NCBI GenBank assembly: GCA_029866005.1 | Contig: JARXAE010000003.1 | Span: 62,001 to 126,000, forward strand | Direction of reading: 5' to 3' | DNA: 64,000 nt | From: Fimbriimonas sp. | GTDB lineage: Bacteria; Armatimonadota; Fimbriimonadia; Fimbriimonadales; Fimbriimonadaceae | Part shown: piece by piece, positions 16,935 to 25,049 of the stretch | Layout: every line of letters begins with the position of its first letter | How positions within the stretch are numbered: position 1 is the stretch's first letter | Notes under the pieces: generated by a model | Database searches by the model: none | Told to the model about the DNA's origin: nothing | What the model saw: the letters and a program-made list of their open reading frames with translations, nothing else | Made by a program: the position numbers and the translations under genes

Positions 16935-19234
16935 TTAAACGAGTGTTCGAGGGCTTCTTCGAATCGGCTAACAGGGTGCAATGTGATCCCTTCGAGCACT
17001 TCAACTGACATCCGTTCGACCTCACCTTGGAGCATTGCGGGGTACAAGACTGCATCGTAGCCGAAGCGCTTTGCAGCGAGGATTTTCTCACGGAGACCAC
17101 CAACTGGCAAGACTTGACCTCGTAACGTGATTTCCCCAGTCATAGCAACTTTGCCACTGGCTGGTCTTCCCGTGAACGCAGAGAAGAGAGCGATGGCGAT
17201 GGTGATACCCGCGCTCGGGCCGTCCTTAGGAATTGCCGCTTGGGGGAGGTGGAGATGGACATCGAACTTTGAGTCAATTTGGCGGGTGTCGAGCTGAGAT
17301 CGAACAAAGGTGAGTGCGGTCTGGACAGACTCCTGCATCACTGGGCCAAGAGCGCCGGTGAGGGTGAGTTTTGGCTCCTGCCCGAGTGGTCTGGCCAGAC
17401 CGACTTCTACTTGCATGATGTCTCCTCCGTATCCGGTGACGACGAGGCCGTGGGCGGTTCCTACCTGGGAGGCATGGGAGACCTGCATGTCGATGGGCGC
17501 GGGACCCATGAGGTGAGCGAGTTCGTCAACCCCGATGACACTTGGAAGGGCCTGGTCGGTTGCATGCAGAGTCGCAAGCTTTCGGGCAAGTCGCTTGCAC
17601 TCCCGGGTAAGCCCTCTGACTCCTGCTTCACGACAATACGAGGAGGATAACATTCGGGTAGCTTCTTCGGTTAGCGGAGGCATAATCGAATTAAGACCAG
17701 AACCGGCGGCGGTGGCGGGAAGGATGTGCCGCTTCGCGATCTCAACCCTTTCGGCTTCGGAGTAACCCGAAAACTCGATGACTTCGAGACGGTCAAGTAA
17801 TGCGCTGGGCAGTCGATCCAAGAGGTTGGCAGTCGCGATGAAAAGAACCTCAGAAAGGTCGAATGGAACTTCGAGATAGTGATCAACGAACGTACAGTTC
17901 TGCTCGGCATCGAGGACTTCAAGCAACGCGCTGGCGGGGTCACCTTGGGCTCCGTCATGCATTTTGTCGATTTCATCAAGGATGCAAACCGGATTCTTTG
18001 CACCCGCGGTTCGGATTGCATTCATGATTTTTCCCATGCGGGAACCGACGTATGTTCGGCGATGTCCTCGTATCTCGGCTTCATCCTTGAGACCGCCGAG
18101 GGCAATGTTGACTACCGGACGACCGAGGACATCAGCGATGGTGTGAGCGACACTCGTCTTCCCGACTCCGGGAGGTCCGACGAAGCAAAGAACGGAGCCC
18201 TGACGCGAGCCATTCAGCTTATGAACGGCCAAAAATTCGATCATCCGCTCTTTCACCGAATCAAGGCCATAGTGATTGGCGTCAAGCGCAGCCTTTGCTC
18301 GCTTGAGATCAATCGGCGGGTTCTGGCTGTCGTTCCAAGGCAACGAGAACACGGTCTCCAAGTAGGTGCGAGAGGTTTGTGCTTCAGCAGAATCGGGATC
18401 GGCAGTTCTCAGCTTGCGGATTTCGATTTGGGTCGCAGTGTTTACTTTTGGGGGCAGATTCTGTGACAGTTCTTCGAATCGGTCGGTCTCGGATTGACCT
18501 TTGCCGGCTAGCTCGAATTGAATTGCTCTCAGTTGCTCTTTAAGGAAAAATTGGCGCTGAGCGTGTCCGATTTCAGAGTCGACTTGATCTCGAATTTCTT
18601 GCTCGATTGATATGAGGTTTTCCTCTTGCTTTGCCAACCTGATGAGGGCCGAAAGCCGTTGGCCAACATCGGTTTGCTCAAGAAGGGTCTGCTTGTCCAA
18701 CGCTGGGCAAGGAAGGAAGAAAGCGATCGCGTCGGCAAACGCCGAGTTAGATTTTGCAGAGGTGAGCGAATCCAGGCTTTCCGGCGGCACCAATCGATGG
18801 TTTCCCGCGAGATGCGCAAAACACTCGGTTAGGATGCGACGTGATGCCAGAACGCTGAGGGGTTCCCCGTCGATTTCAGCCATGGGAGCGTAGCTAACTT
18901 TTCCATTCTCTAGCGAGCCGACGGATACACGACTCACCCCGCGTAGAACTGCTCTTGAGCTACCGTCAGGAAGTGGCACAACATGTAAGACCTCACTCAG
19001 AATTCCGACGCTATACAGATCGGACAGAAGAGGATTCTCAACAGAGCTGTCTCTTTGGAGCAGGACGACAACCAGTTGGTCACCCGCCAGTGCGGTGTCA
19101 AGTGCCGAGAGCGTCGCGGGCCGAGAGACCATGAGAGTCATGATCATGCCGGGGAACTGAACTTGATCCCTCACCGCTACTAGGGGATGCGATCCGCCTT
19201 TTGCCTTTGCCGAAGAAATGCCCTGACGAGCCAT
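16907..19234 (-). CDS. lon: ATP-dependent protease Lon
   Basis: Cytoplasmic AAA+ protease for damaged and regulatory proteins, 775 residues. The LON substrate-binding domain occupies about 15-210 and is followed by a coiled-coil stretch around QRQFFLKEQLRAIQFELAGK. Walker A GPPGVGKT is at 353-360, and Walker B carries CILDEIDKM. The C-terminal protease domain has KDGPSAG with nucleophile Ser674 and general base Lys717, the same 43-residue spacing as in E. coli. The upstream gap (19235-19338) holds an AT-rich TATATT three bases before the ATG and no HSE-like repeat that I can see. Confidence 0.97.
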   Translation of the reverse strand: MARQGISSAKAKGGSHPLVAVRDQVQFPGMIMTLMVSRPATLSALDTALAGDQLVVVLLQRDSSVENPLLSDLYSVGILSEVLHVVPLPDGSSRAVLRGVSRVSVGSLENGKVSYAPMAEIDGEPLSVLASRRILTECFAHLAGNHRLVPPESLDSLTSAKSNSAFADAIAFFLPCPALDKQTLLEQTDVGQRLSALIRLAKQEENLISIEQEIRDQVDSEIGHAQRQFFLKEQLRAIQFELAGKGQSETDRFEELSQNLPPKVNTATQIEIRKLRTADPDSAEAQTSRTYLETVFSLPWNDSQNPPIDLKRAKAALDANHYGLDSVKERMIEFLAVHKLNGSRQGSVLCFVGPPGVGKTSVAHTIADVLGRPVVNIALGGLKDEAEIRGHRRTYVGSRMGKIMNAIRTAGAKNPVCILDEIDKMHDGAQGDPASALLEVLDAEQNCTFVDHYLEVPFDLSEVLFIATANLLDRLPSALLDRLEVIEFSGYSEAERVEIAKRHILPATAAGSGLNSIMPPLTEEATRMLSSSYCREAGVRGLTRECKRLARKLATLHATDQALPSVIGVDELAHLMGPAPIDMQVSHASQVGTAHGLVVTGYGGDIMQVEVGLARPLGQEPKLTLTGALGPVMQESVQTALTFVRSQLDTRQIDSKFDVHLHLPQAAIPKDGPSAGITIAIALFSAFTGRPASGKVAMTGEITLRGQVLPVGGLREKILAAKRFGYDAVLYPAMLQGEVERMSVEVLEGITLHPVSRFEEALEHSFNYAQTVSIL

Positions 19235-19338
19235 AACAATATATTCAAGCTACCACTCGACTCCAGCTTTCCGAGGGTTGAGCAGCTAGATATGGTTCCT
19301 TTACCGGGAGAGAACTAGCCCGAATACTTGCATCGGCG

Positions 19339-19977
19339 CTACTTGCTGCCCAAGTTCCGGTTATCTATCTTTACAGAGCTCATCAGTGCGAGGATCTCAT
19401 CCATGCTACGCTCGACACCGAAAACTTGGTTATAGGCTACATCGATGAGATCGAATATTTCGAGCAGGGATGATAAGCGGTTTCGAAGTCCCTGAACTTC
19501 TTGTGAGGGATCCGAGTCTGGGAGCTTTCCGAGGACTTCGCGGATGGCATCTGCAGTCGGATCAAGTTCTCTTCTTTTTCGTTCTCGAACGACTCGCAAA
19601 AACATCTGGTAGGGATCCGTTTCGCTGAAATATGTATCTTTTCGGTCACCAGGTTGCCTAAATCGACGAACTATTCCCCAGTCCATTAGCTCGCGAAGAT
19701 TCATGCTGGCGTTACCGCGAGATATCTGCAGCCGGTCCATGATGGCGTTGACTTCTAGGGGATGTCCTGTTACGAACAGCAGCGCGTGAATCTGAGCCAT
19801 AGTCCGGTTGATGCCCCAAGAACTACTCATTCGGCCCCATTCGAGCACGAATAAATCTTGCGCTTTTCGTAGGTTTACGTTTGGTTCTCCAGCTTCAGAC
19901 ATGTCAACTTTCAATATCTCCAAAATTTTTGAAGACATGCCAAGTATAGACTGTTGAAGCGGCTGAAGCCCCGTCAT
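19339..19977 (-). CDS. GbsR/MarR-like winged-helix transcriptional regulator
   Basis: 212 residues from the ATG at 19977; a TTG at 19989 is an alternative. The central part (AQIHALLFVTGHPLEVNAIM, then ISRGNASMNLRELMDWGIVRR) is the helix-turn-helix and wing of the GbsR family. SETDPYQMFLRVVRERKRRE continues as in that family. GbsR proteins repress or activate osmolyte or membrane-stress genes. It is divergent from the two PilZ-like genes, with about 70 bp between, and may control them; this is inference from position only. Confidence 0.85.
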   Translation of the reverse strand: MTGLQPLQQSILGMSSKILEILKVDMSEAGEPNVNLRKAQDLFVLEWGRMSSSWGINRTMAQIHALLFVTGHPLEVNAIMDRLQISRGNASMNLRELMDWGIVRRFRQPGDRKDTYFSETDPYQMFLRVVRERKRRELDPTADAIREVLGKLPDSDPSQEVQGLRNRLSSLLEIFDLIDVAYNQVFGVERSMDEILALMSSVKIDNRNLGSK

Positions 19978-19994
19978 GAGGGTGTTCAATTCAC

Positions 19995-20016
19995 AGTATT
20001 TATAGCAGGTCTTTGC
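19995..20016 (+). repeat. copy A of a 22-bp upstream element
   Basis: AGTATTTATAGCAGGTCTTT plus GC matches the element at 21597-21618 in 19 of 22 positions. It sits in the divergent region between the GbsR-like regulator and the first PilZ-like gene. Read on the minus strand it contains TATAAA, which could be the regulator's -10. Confidence 0.6.
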
Positions 20017-20044
20017 ACCTCCACATGGGGAACTTACAAAGGAT

Positions 20045-20659
20045 ATGGCGGCAGGGACATCATCCGGGAGAGTGCACGATCGAACTCGGCTCTTGCTGTC
20101 GAGTACTGCGCAACGCCGATGTCGTCTGCAGGGTCTTCAAGATGCCAGCTTGCACAACGGTTGGGTTCTGAGCTTTGATGCGGGAGTAATCCAGGTTGAA
20201 GTCAATTCAAAGCGAGTTATCCACCATGGCGAATTCCTCTACTTGGAGGTCAGCGCAGCAAAAGTGCTTCTCACATTTATCGCGTACGTCACGAGTTCGA
20301 CCGGATCTACGATAAGTCTACAGGTCTCCTCCGACGTGGAAGAGAGGAAGCTGACATCCGATAGTCGGTTGCGTATTCGCCCAATTGATGGCTATATCAA
20401 TTCCTCATGCGGGGACAAAAAAAAGATCTCCGTGGTGGATGTGAGTGAAAGCGGTTTTGGATTTGTTTCAGAGGAGTCTGTTGAATTGGAGGGACTACGC
20501 GGAATACTCTTGTTGTCGGCTTACGGAGCCATTAATCTGCAAGGGGAAGTACGACATTCACATCATGATAAAGAATTATCAGCCTATCGCGGAGGGGTGC
20601 ACGTTACCGATATGAATAGAGTGGGCCGTGCACGGTGGGCTAGATTGTTGGGAGGATAA
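20045..20659 (+). CDS. PilZ-like domain protein (first of a tandem pair)
   Basis: 204 residues, no signal peptide. An N-terminal beta-rich part (RRCRLQGLQDASLHNGWVLS) aligns by eye with the start of the next gene (VRVRLQRLPDAKFFAGWVRQ). The C-terminal half has SRLRIRPIDG, then VVDVSESGFGFVSEE, close to the R..R and D-x-S-x-x-G marks of PilZ c-di-GMP receptors, and ends GRARWARLLGG. The RxxxR motif is imperfect, so c-di-GMP binding is uncertain. The start is uncertain too: a GTG at 20072 also gives a plausible N-terminus. Two bases separate it from its paralogue. Confidence 0.65.
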   Translation: MAAGTSSGRVHDRTRLLLSSTAQRRCRLQGLQDASLHNGWVLSFDAGVIQVEVNSKRVIHHGEFLYLEVSAAKVLLTFIAYVTSSTGSTISLQVSSDVEERKLTSDSRLRIRPIDGYINSSCGDKKKISVVDVSESGFGFVSEESVELEGLRGILLLSAYGAINLQGEVRHSHHDKELSAYRGGVHVTDMNRVGRARWARLLGG

Positions 20660-20661
20660 GG

Positions 20662-21255
20662 ATGTCGAAGGTGAGCACAGGCGAAAGATCAGAAAGTTTT
20701 ATCAATGTAAGAGTGCGATTGCAACGGCTTCCCGATGCAAAGTTTTTTGCGGGCTGGGTGCGGCAAATGACCGACACCGAGATCACGATTGACTATCAGG
20801 GTTCAGAGTGGTTTGCCCCGGGAGCAAAGTTTTTTGTGACCGTCAACGGCCTAGAGTCCGCAGCTCTTTTTCCGGCGGAACTCCAGAGTCAGTCGCCAGG
20901 CTTTATCATTCTTCGAATTACTGGGGAACCTCGATATACCAAGGCCAGTGAGGAGGCTCGACGAGCGATCGTTGGTTTGAACGGGGTTCTCCACGTTGGC
21001 GAAGCGGAAATTGAGATTCAAATCCTTGACGTTTCGGCCAAGGGAATGGGAGGCATGATCGAAGGGGCTATTCCGCGCGGCAACATTCTTGACTTCGACG
21101 TAGATACTCAATTTGGTGCCGTCATCGGCAAAGCAGAGGTTCGGTATTGTCGACAAGAAGGCAAAGAGTCTACAAGACACCGAATCGGACTTCAGATCGT
21201 GAGCATGGGCCGTATCGAAACCGCACGATGGGTTCGCCTTTCAGACGAGCGGTAG
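20662..21255 (+). CDS. PilZ-like domain protein (second of a tandem pair)
   Basis: 197 residues, paralogous to the preceding gene: the same N-terminal beta segment, then IEIQILDVSAKGMGGMIEG (the D-x-S-x-x-G strand) and RHRIGLQIVSMGRIETARW at the end. The upstream Arg motif is degenerate (EARRAIVGLNG), which weakens a c-di-GMP call. ATG at 20662, three bases after the TAA/GGAT junction, so surely co-transcribed with its partner. The two together may sense a second messenger for adhesion or motility (inference). Confidence 0.65.
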   Translation: MSKVSTGERSESFINVRVRLQRLPDAKFFAGWVRQMTDTEITIDYQGSEWFAPGAKFFVTVNGLESAALFPAELQSQSPGFIILRITGEPRYTKASEEARRAIVGLNGVLHVGEAEIEIQILDVSAKGMGGMIEGAIPRGNILDFDVDTQFGAVIGKAEVRYCRQEGKESTRHRIGLQIVSMGRIETARWVRLSDER

Positions 21256-21258
21256 CGA

Positions 21259-21510
21259 TTATTTCTCGTCGGAGATCTTTCGCCCAAGCGTCGCATTCTT
21301 TTCGATGAATGAGCGCCATTCGGCGGGAACATCTGTGTCCACAAAAATCGCGGTGACTGGGCACTCAGCTTCACAAAGTCCACAGTCGATACACTCATCG
21401 GGATTGATAACGACTTGGTCGTCTGTTTCATAGATGCAATCGACCGGACAAACGGTCATGCAGGACTTATCTTTCACTCCGATACAGGGTTCAGCGACGA
21501 TGTAAGGCAT
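21259..21510 (-). CDS. FdxA-type ferredoxin with two Fe-S clusters
   Basis: Small cytoplasmic electron carrier, 83 residues. It begins PYIVAEPCIG. The first cluster motif is CIGVKDKSCMTVCPVDC (Cys spaced as in 7Fe ferredoxins), and the second is CIDCGLCEAECP. The tail DVPAEWRSFIEKNATL is typical of FdxA. The start at 21510 is chosen over an ATG nine bases upstream because AGGTGAGG lies at the right distance before it. Redox partner unknown. Confidence 0.93.
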   Translation of the reverse strand: MPYIVAEPCIGVKDKSCMTVCPVDCIYETDDQVVINPDECIDCGLCEAECPVTAIFVDTDVPAEWRSFIEKNATLGRKISDEK

Positions 21511-21596
21511 GTTCCTCACCTAAATTGTAGCAAAGTTGACCTTCCGTTCGCCCTGCGGCCGAAAAAAGGGGGTTCATATTGAGGTTGAACTAGCCT

Positions 21597-21618
21597 AGTA
21601 TTTGTAACAGGTCTTCGC
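21597..21618 (+). repeat. copy B of a 22-bp upstream element
   Basis: AGTATTTGTAACAGGTCTTC plus GC, 19/22 identical to 19995-20016, ends two bases before the ATG of the barrel gene at 21621. It includes a TAGTAT hexamer that could serve as -10 with a short leader. Confidence 0.6.
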
Positions 21619-21620
21619 TT

Positions 21621-22730
21621 ATGAACCATCGAATTTCACTTACCATTCTTGCCAGCCTGGGCTTTTCTGCTCTGGCTAGTGCCGACGTCACTATCGGCGG
21701 AACTCGCTCCCAAGGAATGGGAGGTGCGGGCTTAGCACTCCCATTCGACATCGGGAACAACTACCGAATGAATCCGGCATTTCTCGCTTTTGGACCCAAG
21801 GCTCCCACACTTCAGTGGCCGCAGTTTGGATTCAAATTGAATGGGATCTCGTTTGGAGATGTGAGCGACGTCGTTGGGAAACTCAGCAATGGCGGACTTG
21901 ACTCAGACGGAGTCCTTACCCTCGCCCGAGACTACGCGAATAGCAACAAGGTCGTTGCCGTCAATACCGACTTCGGGGTTCAGTTTGCCGGATTTGCCAT
22001 CGGGGTTCGAGGAGAGCTGGGAATCAACAGCCGCCCGAACCAACAACTTCAGAACTGGGCCGCGGCGGGCGGAGACACGAGCAACGTTGATCTTGGCTCG
22101 CGCCTAGACGCCTATGGATACGGCTACCAGCAAGTTGACATTGGCTATGGAAATACCGTTAAAACCAAAGCTGGAAAACTCTCCATCGGATTCAATGCTA
22201 AGCGGGTCAAGTCCTACTATGCCCACAAGTTTGCCGACAAGGACACAATTCAGAACAATGACGCCAACGGTGTTCAGAATGGATCGGGCATTGCGCAGGA
22301 CTTTGCGGAGTCTTCCTCGTTTGGAATGGATCTCGGCTTGATCTACCGATTGCCAAACGCAGACGACGTATTCTTTGGTGCTGTGATCGAGAACCTTATT
22401 GAGCCTGGAATTGTGTTTCCGTTTGAAGCTCCGGGGGGTGGAAGTCTGATTGCAGCAGGTGGATTTGACCCATATAAGAGGACGATTAGTGCAGGTTTTG
22501 GGATGAGTAAGGGCAAGTTAATGATGGCAGCCGACTTTATTGATCTTGGCAACTCGGCCGGGCGACAAGAAGTACGGTACGGAGCTGAGCTGGCACTGAC
22601 CCGAGGGTTCGCAGTTCGAGCGGGATACAACTCGCGCACTGCGTTCACTTATGGACTCAGCATCGGTGGGCTTAACGTGCAGGTTGGAGGACAAGCTCCG
22701 TTGACTCTTGCTTCTGTTATTCGCTTCTAA
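21621..22730 (+). CDS. outer-membrane beta-barrel protein, TraF/PorV-like
   Basis: 369 residues with a signal peptide (ISLTILASLGFSALASA). The mature N-terminus is TIGGTRSQGMGGAGLALP, with the QGMGGAG motif of FadL/PorV/TraF-type barrels. It is followed by NPAFLAFGP and many alternating strands, and ends in VIRF, a C-terminal Phe as expected for outer-membrane insertion. The ALTRGFAVRAGYNSRTAFTYGLSIG segment resembles the conserved last strands of the TraF-like family. Ligand unknown. The upstream 22-bp element is shared with the PilZ-like operon. Confidence 0.78.
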   Translation: MNHRISLTILASLGFSALASADVTIGGTRSQGMGGAGLALPFDIGNNYRMNPAFLAFGPKAPTLQWPQFGFKLNGISFGDVSDVVGKLSNGGLDSDGVLTLARDYANSNKVVAVNTDFGVQFAGFAIGVRGELGINSRPNQQLQNWAAAGGDTSNVDLGSRLDAYGYGYQQVDIGYGNTVKTKAGKLSIGFNAKRVKSYYAHKFADKDTIQNNDANGVQNGSGIAQDFAESSSFGMDLGLIYRLPNADDVFFGAVIENLIEPGIVFPFEAPGGGSLIAAGGFDPYKRTISAGFGMSKGKLMMAADFIDLGNSAGRQEVRYGAELALTRGFAVRAGYNSRTAFTYGLSIGGLNVQVGGQAPLTLASVIRF

Positions 22731-22732
22731 GT

Positions 22733-22783
22733 GTGAATCTTCCTCAATTGCGAACCGGACGTATCACCAGATTCACCCGGTTC
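22733..22783 (+). other. two crossing inverted repeats ahead of the A-type Fe-S gene
   Basis: GTGAATCT (22733-22740) is complementary to AGATTCAC (22769-22776), and GAACCGG (22752-22758) to CCGGTTC (22777-22783). The arms interleave, so they form either alternative hairpins or a pseudoknot. They lie just after the barrel gene's stop and 45 bases before the next ATG. There is no T-run, so a plain terminator is unlikely. Confidence 0.45.
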
Positions 22784-22828
22784 TGCATTAAAAGGTCAAG
22801 ATTCATCGTAGAATAGAAGAGATCAAAA

Positions 22829-23221
22829 ATGATTACGTTAACCGAACGCGCAGCTAGTGAACTTAAAGACCTTATGGTGGGTCAGGGCAAAGCAGAGTCG
22901 GCTCTTCGCGTCTGGGTCGCGGGCGGCGGATGCTCAGGCCTCTCCTACGGAATGGCTCTTGACGACAATCCCCCCGAGGCGGACGACAAGATTTTCGAGC
23001 AGGATGGCGTGAAGCTCTTGATCGATACCCTCAGCCTTGGGTACATGGAAGGAGCATCCGTCGACTATGTTGACGACGTGCTGGGCGGCGGATTCAAGAT
23101 TGAGAATCCTAATGCAACCTCGTCCTGTGGTTGCGGAAACTCGTTTAAGACCGAAGGATCGGGCTGCGGATCAGGTGGCGGATGCGGCTCTGGTGGTTGC
23201 GGAAGCGGCGGTTGCGGCTAG
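22829..23221 (+). CDS. A-type iron-sulfur carrier (ErpA/IscA/HesB family) with Cys/Gly tail
   Basis: Delivers Fe-S clusters to target proteins; cytoplasmic. 130 residues. The A-type cysteines are C35 (GGGCSGLSYG) and C100/C102 (CGCGNSF), in the normal context DYVDDVLGGGFKIENPNA. Canonical proteins end about two residues after CGCGNSF. Here a tail of about 24 residues follows, built of GCGSGG-like repeats with four more cysteines (C113, C119, C124, C129). The tail could hold metal or cluster. TAGAAT stands 14 bases before the ATG. Terminator at 23286-23320. Confidence 0.93.
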   Translation: MITLTERAASELKDLMVGQGKAESALRVWVAGGGCSGLSYGMALDDNPPEADDKIFEQDGVKLLIDTLSLGYMEGASVDYVDDVLGGGFKIENPNATSSCGCGNSFKTEGSGCGSGGGCGSGGCGSGGCG

Positions 23222-23285
23222 TTTGATCAAGATAAGATCAAAATTAGGCTGAATTATCTTAATTCTCCAATAAATAACGTAAAAG

Positions 23286-23320
23286 AAAGGGATCTGCTTG
23301 ACAGCGGATCCCTTTTCGTT
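23286..23320 (+). terminator. intrinsic terminator after the A-type Fe-S gene
   Basis: AAAGGGATCTGC (23286-23297) pairs with GCGGATCCCTTT (23304-23315), with one T-G pair, around loop TTGACA. TTTTCGTTT follows. A second small hairpin CCTGTA/TACAGG stands at 23324-23340. Confidence 0.85.
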
Positions 23321-23396
23321 TAACCTGTAGAAGTTACAGGGATACGCCGATGTTTCCTATTAAGGCTATGTTGCCTAACACACGGAAACGCGACAA

Positions 23397-24494
23397 ATGA
23401 AACGAATTCTCGCCGCAGCTATTGCTCTCGCCCCCTTCTCGACCGCATTTGCAGGAGATGACATCAAAGTCACTGGCTGGGTTGACTTCTACTACCAGTA
23501 CGACTTTAACAAACCCGCCGTCGGAGCCGATGTTGCTGGTCGAGGATACGACCTCACCCAGAACAACTTCTCGCTTGCCAACGCCGTTGTTCGAGTTTCG
23601 AGGGGGGCAACAGCCAAGAACCCTTACGGTTTCACGTTCGATTTCGGAACGGGTCGAAACTTCGAGGTGAACGCCGGTTTAGACAACTCACAGGCCGCCG
23701 CAGTCAATAGGAACGCGAATAGCCCAACCAAGATGTTCCAGCAGGGCTTTCTGACCTATGCAGCTGCCGACGGTACCACCTGGGACTTCGGTAAGTTCAA
23801 CACCTGGATCGGCTATGAGAGCGTGTACGCGGTCGACAACGCTAACTACTCGATCTCGCCGCTGTTCAACTACTCACAGCCTTTCTGGCACGTTGGAATG
23901 CGAATGACCAAGCCGGTTAACGATTCGACGACGGTCGGACTTTATGTTGTGAATGGCTGGAACATCAGCGACGACGACAATGGCTCCAAGACGCTTGGAT
24001 TCAGCTTCAGCAAGGTTCAGAGTGACAAGCTCACCACCTCGCTCAACTGGATCGGTGGAAACGAAACCGGAGCAAACAACGGAATCGGCTTCGCCGCTGC
24101 TGGACAGAGCAACGTCAGCATGTTCGACTTCGTTGGAACCTATAAGGTCACCGACAAGCACACCCTAGCGTTCAACGCTGACTGGGCAACTGCGAAGCGA
24201 CTTGATACAGGTGCAGCCGACGGAAAGTGGTCGGGATACAGCATCTTCAGCAATCACAACATCAGTGACACTCGAGACTTCGGTCTTCGTTACTCAGTGA
24301 TTGATGATGGCGACGGCCTGCGCGGCCTCGGCGGACGACTCAGCTCGCTCACCGCGACCTACGCGGTCAAGACTGCTGAGAATGCTTCTCTGCGATTTGA
24401 ACTGCGACAAGATCAGACGAACTTCAACTTGTTCGCTGGTGACGATGCCCGAAAGCACTTGACGCTCACGTTGGCGCATCTGGTTAAGTTCTGA
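23397..24494 (+). CDS. porin-like outer-membrane beta-barrel (BBP2/OmpL-like)
   Basis: 365 residues with a signal peptide (ILAAAIALAPFSTAFAG). The mature protein starts DDIKVTGWVDFYYQYDFN, as in beta-barrel porin-2 proteins, and carries about 16 alternating amphipathic strands. KMFQQGFLTYAAADGTTWDFGKFNTWIGYE is the conserved central region of that family. It ends LAHLVKF with a C-terminal Phe. Its likely role is diffusion of small solutes across the outer membrane; selectivity unknown. It is monocistronic, between two strong terminators. Confidence 0.85.
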   Translation: MKRILAAAIALAPFSTAFAGDDIKVTGWVDFYYQYDFNKPAVGADVAGRGYDLTQNNFSLANAVVRVSRGATAKNPYGFTFDFGTGRNFEVNAGLDNSQAAAVNRNANSPTKMFQQGFLTYAAADGTTWDFGKFNTWIGYESVYAVDNANYSISPLFNYSQPFWHVGMRMTKPVNDSTTVGLYVVNGWNISDDDNGSKTLGFSFSKVQSDKLTTSLNWIGGNETGANNGIGFAAAGQSNVSMFDFVGTYKVTDKHTLAFNADWATAKRLDTGAADGKWSGYSIFSNHNISDTRDFGLRYSVIDDGDGLRGLGGRLSSLTATYAVKTAENASLRFELRQDQTNFNLFAGDDARKHLTLTLAHLVKF

Positions 24495-24511
24495 GCGGGA
24501 AGACTTTAGCA

Positions 24512-24559
24512 AAACGCAGCAAGCGGCAAGTCAATAGTGGCTTGCCGCTTGCTGCGTTT
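24512..24559. terminator. 19-bp perfect hairpin, convergent terminator
   Basis: Positions 24512-24530 are the exact reverse complement of 24541-24559, with a ten-base loop. The arms start AAACGCAGC and end GCTGCGTTT, so each strand meets a short T-run. It separates the porin-like gene from the convergent queF and should serve both. Confidence 0.9.
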
Positions 24560-24569
24560 CTGATTCCGG

Positions 24570-24914
24570 TTAGGGCCGTGAGCCTGTTTCAGCCGTGATC
24601 ACCGAACTGATCCCGCCTCGGGCGGCGAATCGACCGGTGATACGCATCCAGCGAGGGTTGCAGGCGGCTACGAGGTCGTCGAGCATCTGGTTGGTCACTG
24701 CCTCGTAAAAGATTCCCTTATTGCGAAAGTCAAGATAGTAGTATTTCAAGCTCTTGAGTTCGATGCAGGTATCGCCGGGAATGTATTCAAGTTCGATGGT
24801 GGCGAAATCGGGCAGACCCGTTTTAGGGCAGACGCTGGTGAACTCGGGGTTCACGTGCATGATCGTATAGTTGCGTGCTGGGTTGGGGTTTGGGAAAATC
24901 TCGAGTTCTGCCAT
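24570..24914 (-). CDS. queF: NADPH-dependent 7-cyano-7-deazaguanine (preQ0) reductase, short type
   Basis: Reduces preQ0 to preQ1 in queuosine synthesis; cytoplasmic. 114 residues, the size of single-domain (type I) Que[17 protein letters not shown] contains the catalytic Cys that forms the thioimide, [20 protein letters not shown] is the family segment, and a conserved Asp is in PDFA. No other queuosine gene is in the window. No preQ1 riboswitch was recognised in the gap upstream. Confidence 0.95.
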   Translation of the reverse strand: MAELEIFPNPNPARNYTIMHVNPEFTSVCPKTGLPDFATIELEYIPGDTCIELKSLKYYYLDFRNKGIFYEAVTNQMLDDLVAACNPRWMRITGRFAARGGISSVITAETGSRP

Positions 24915-25049
24915 CGAAACGCTAGTTTACTTGGCGCATCGGAAACCCTAGGGGCGACAAATCCGTATTGCACGGGCAGTGAAGCCAAACAAAATGCCAA
25001 AATAGCTTGAACCTTCTCGCCTCGGCGACCCACTTTGGAGATAACTACA

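Noticed and set aside
23113-23221. CRISPR-like or tandem DNA repeat in the GCGSGG coding tail
   Set aside because: The short repeats are explained by the Gly/Cys protein tail; there are no spacers.
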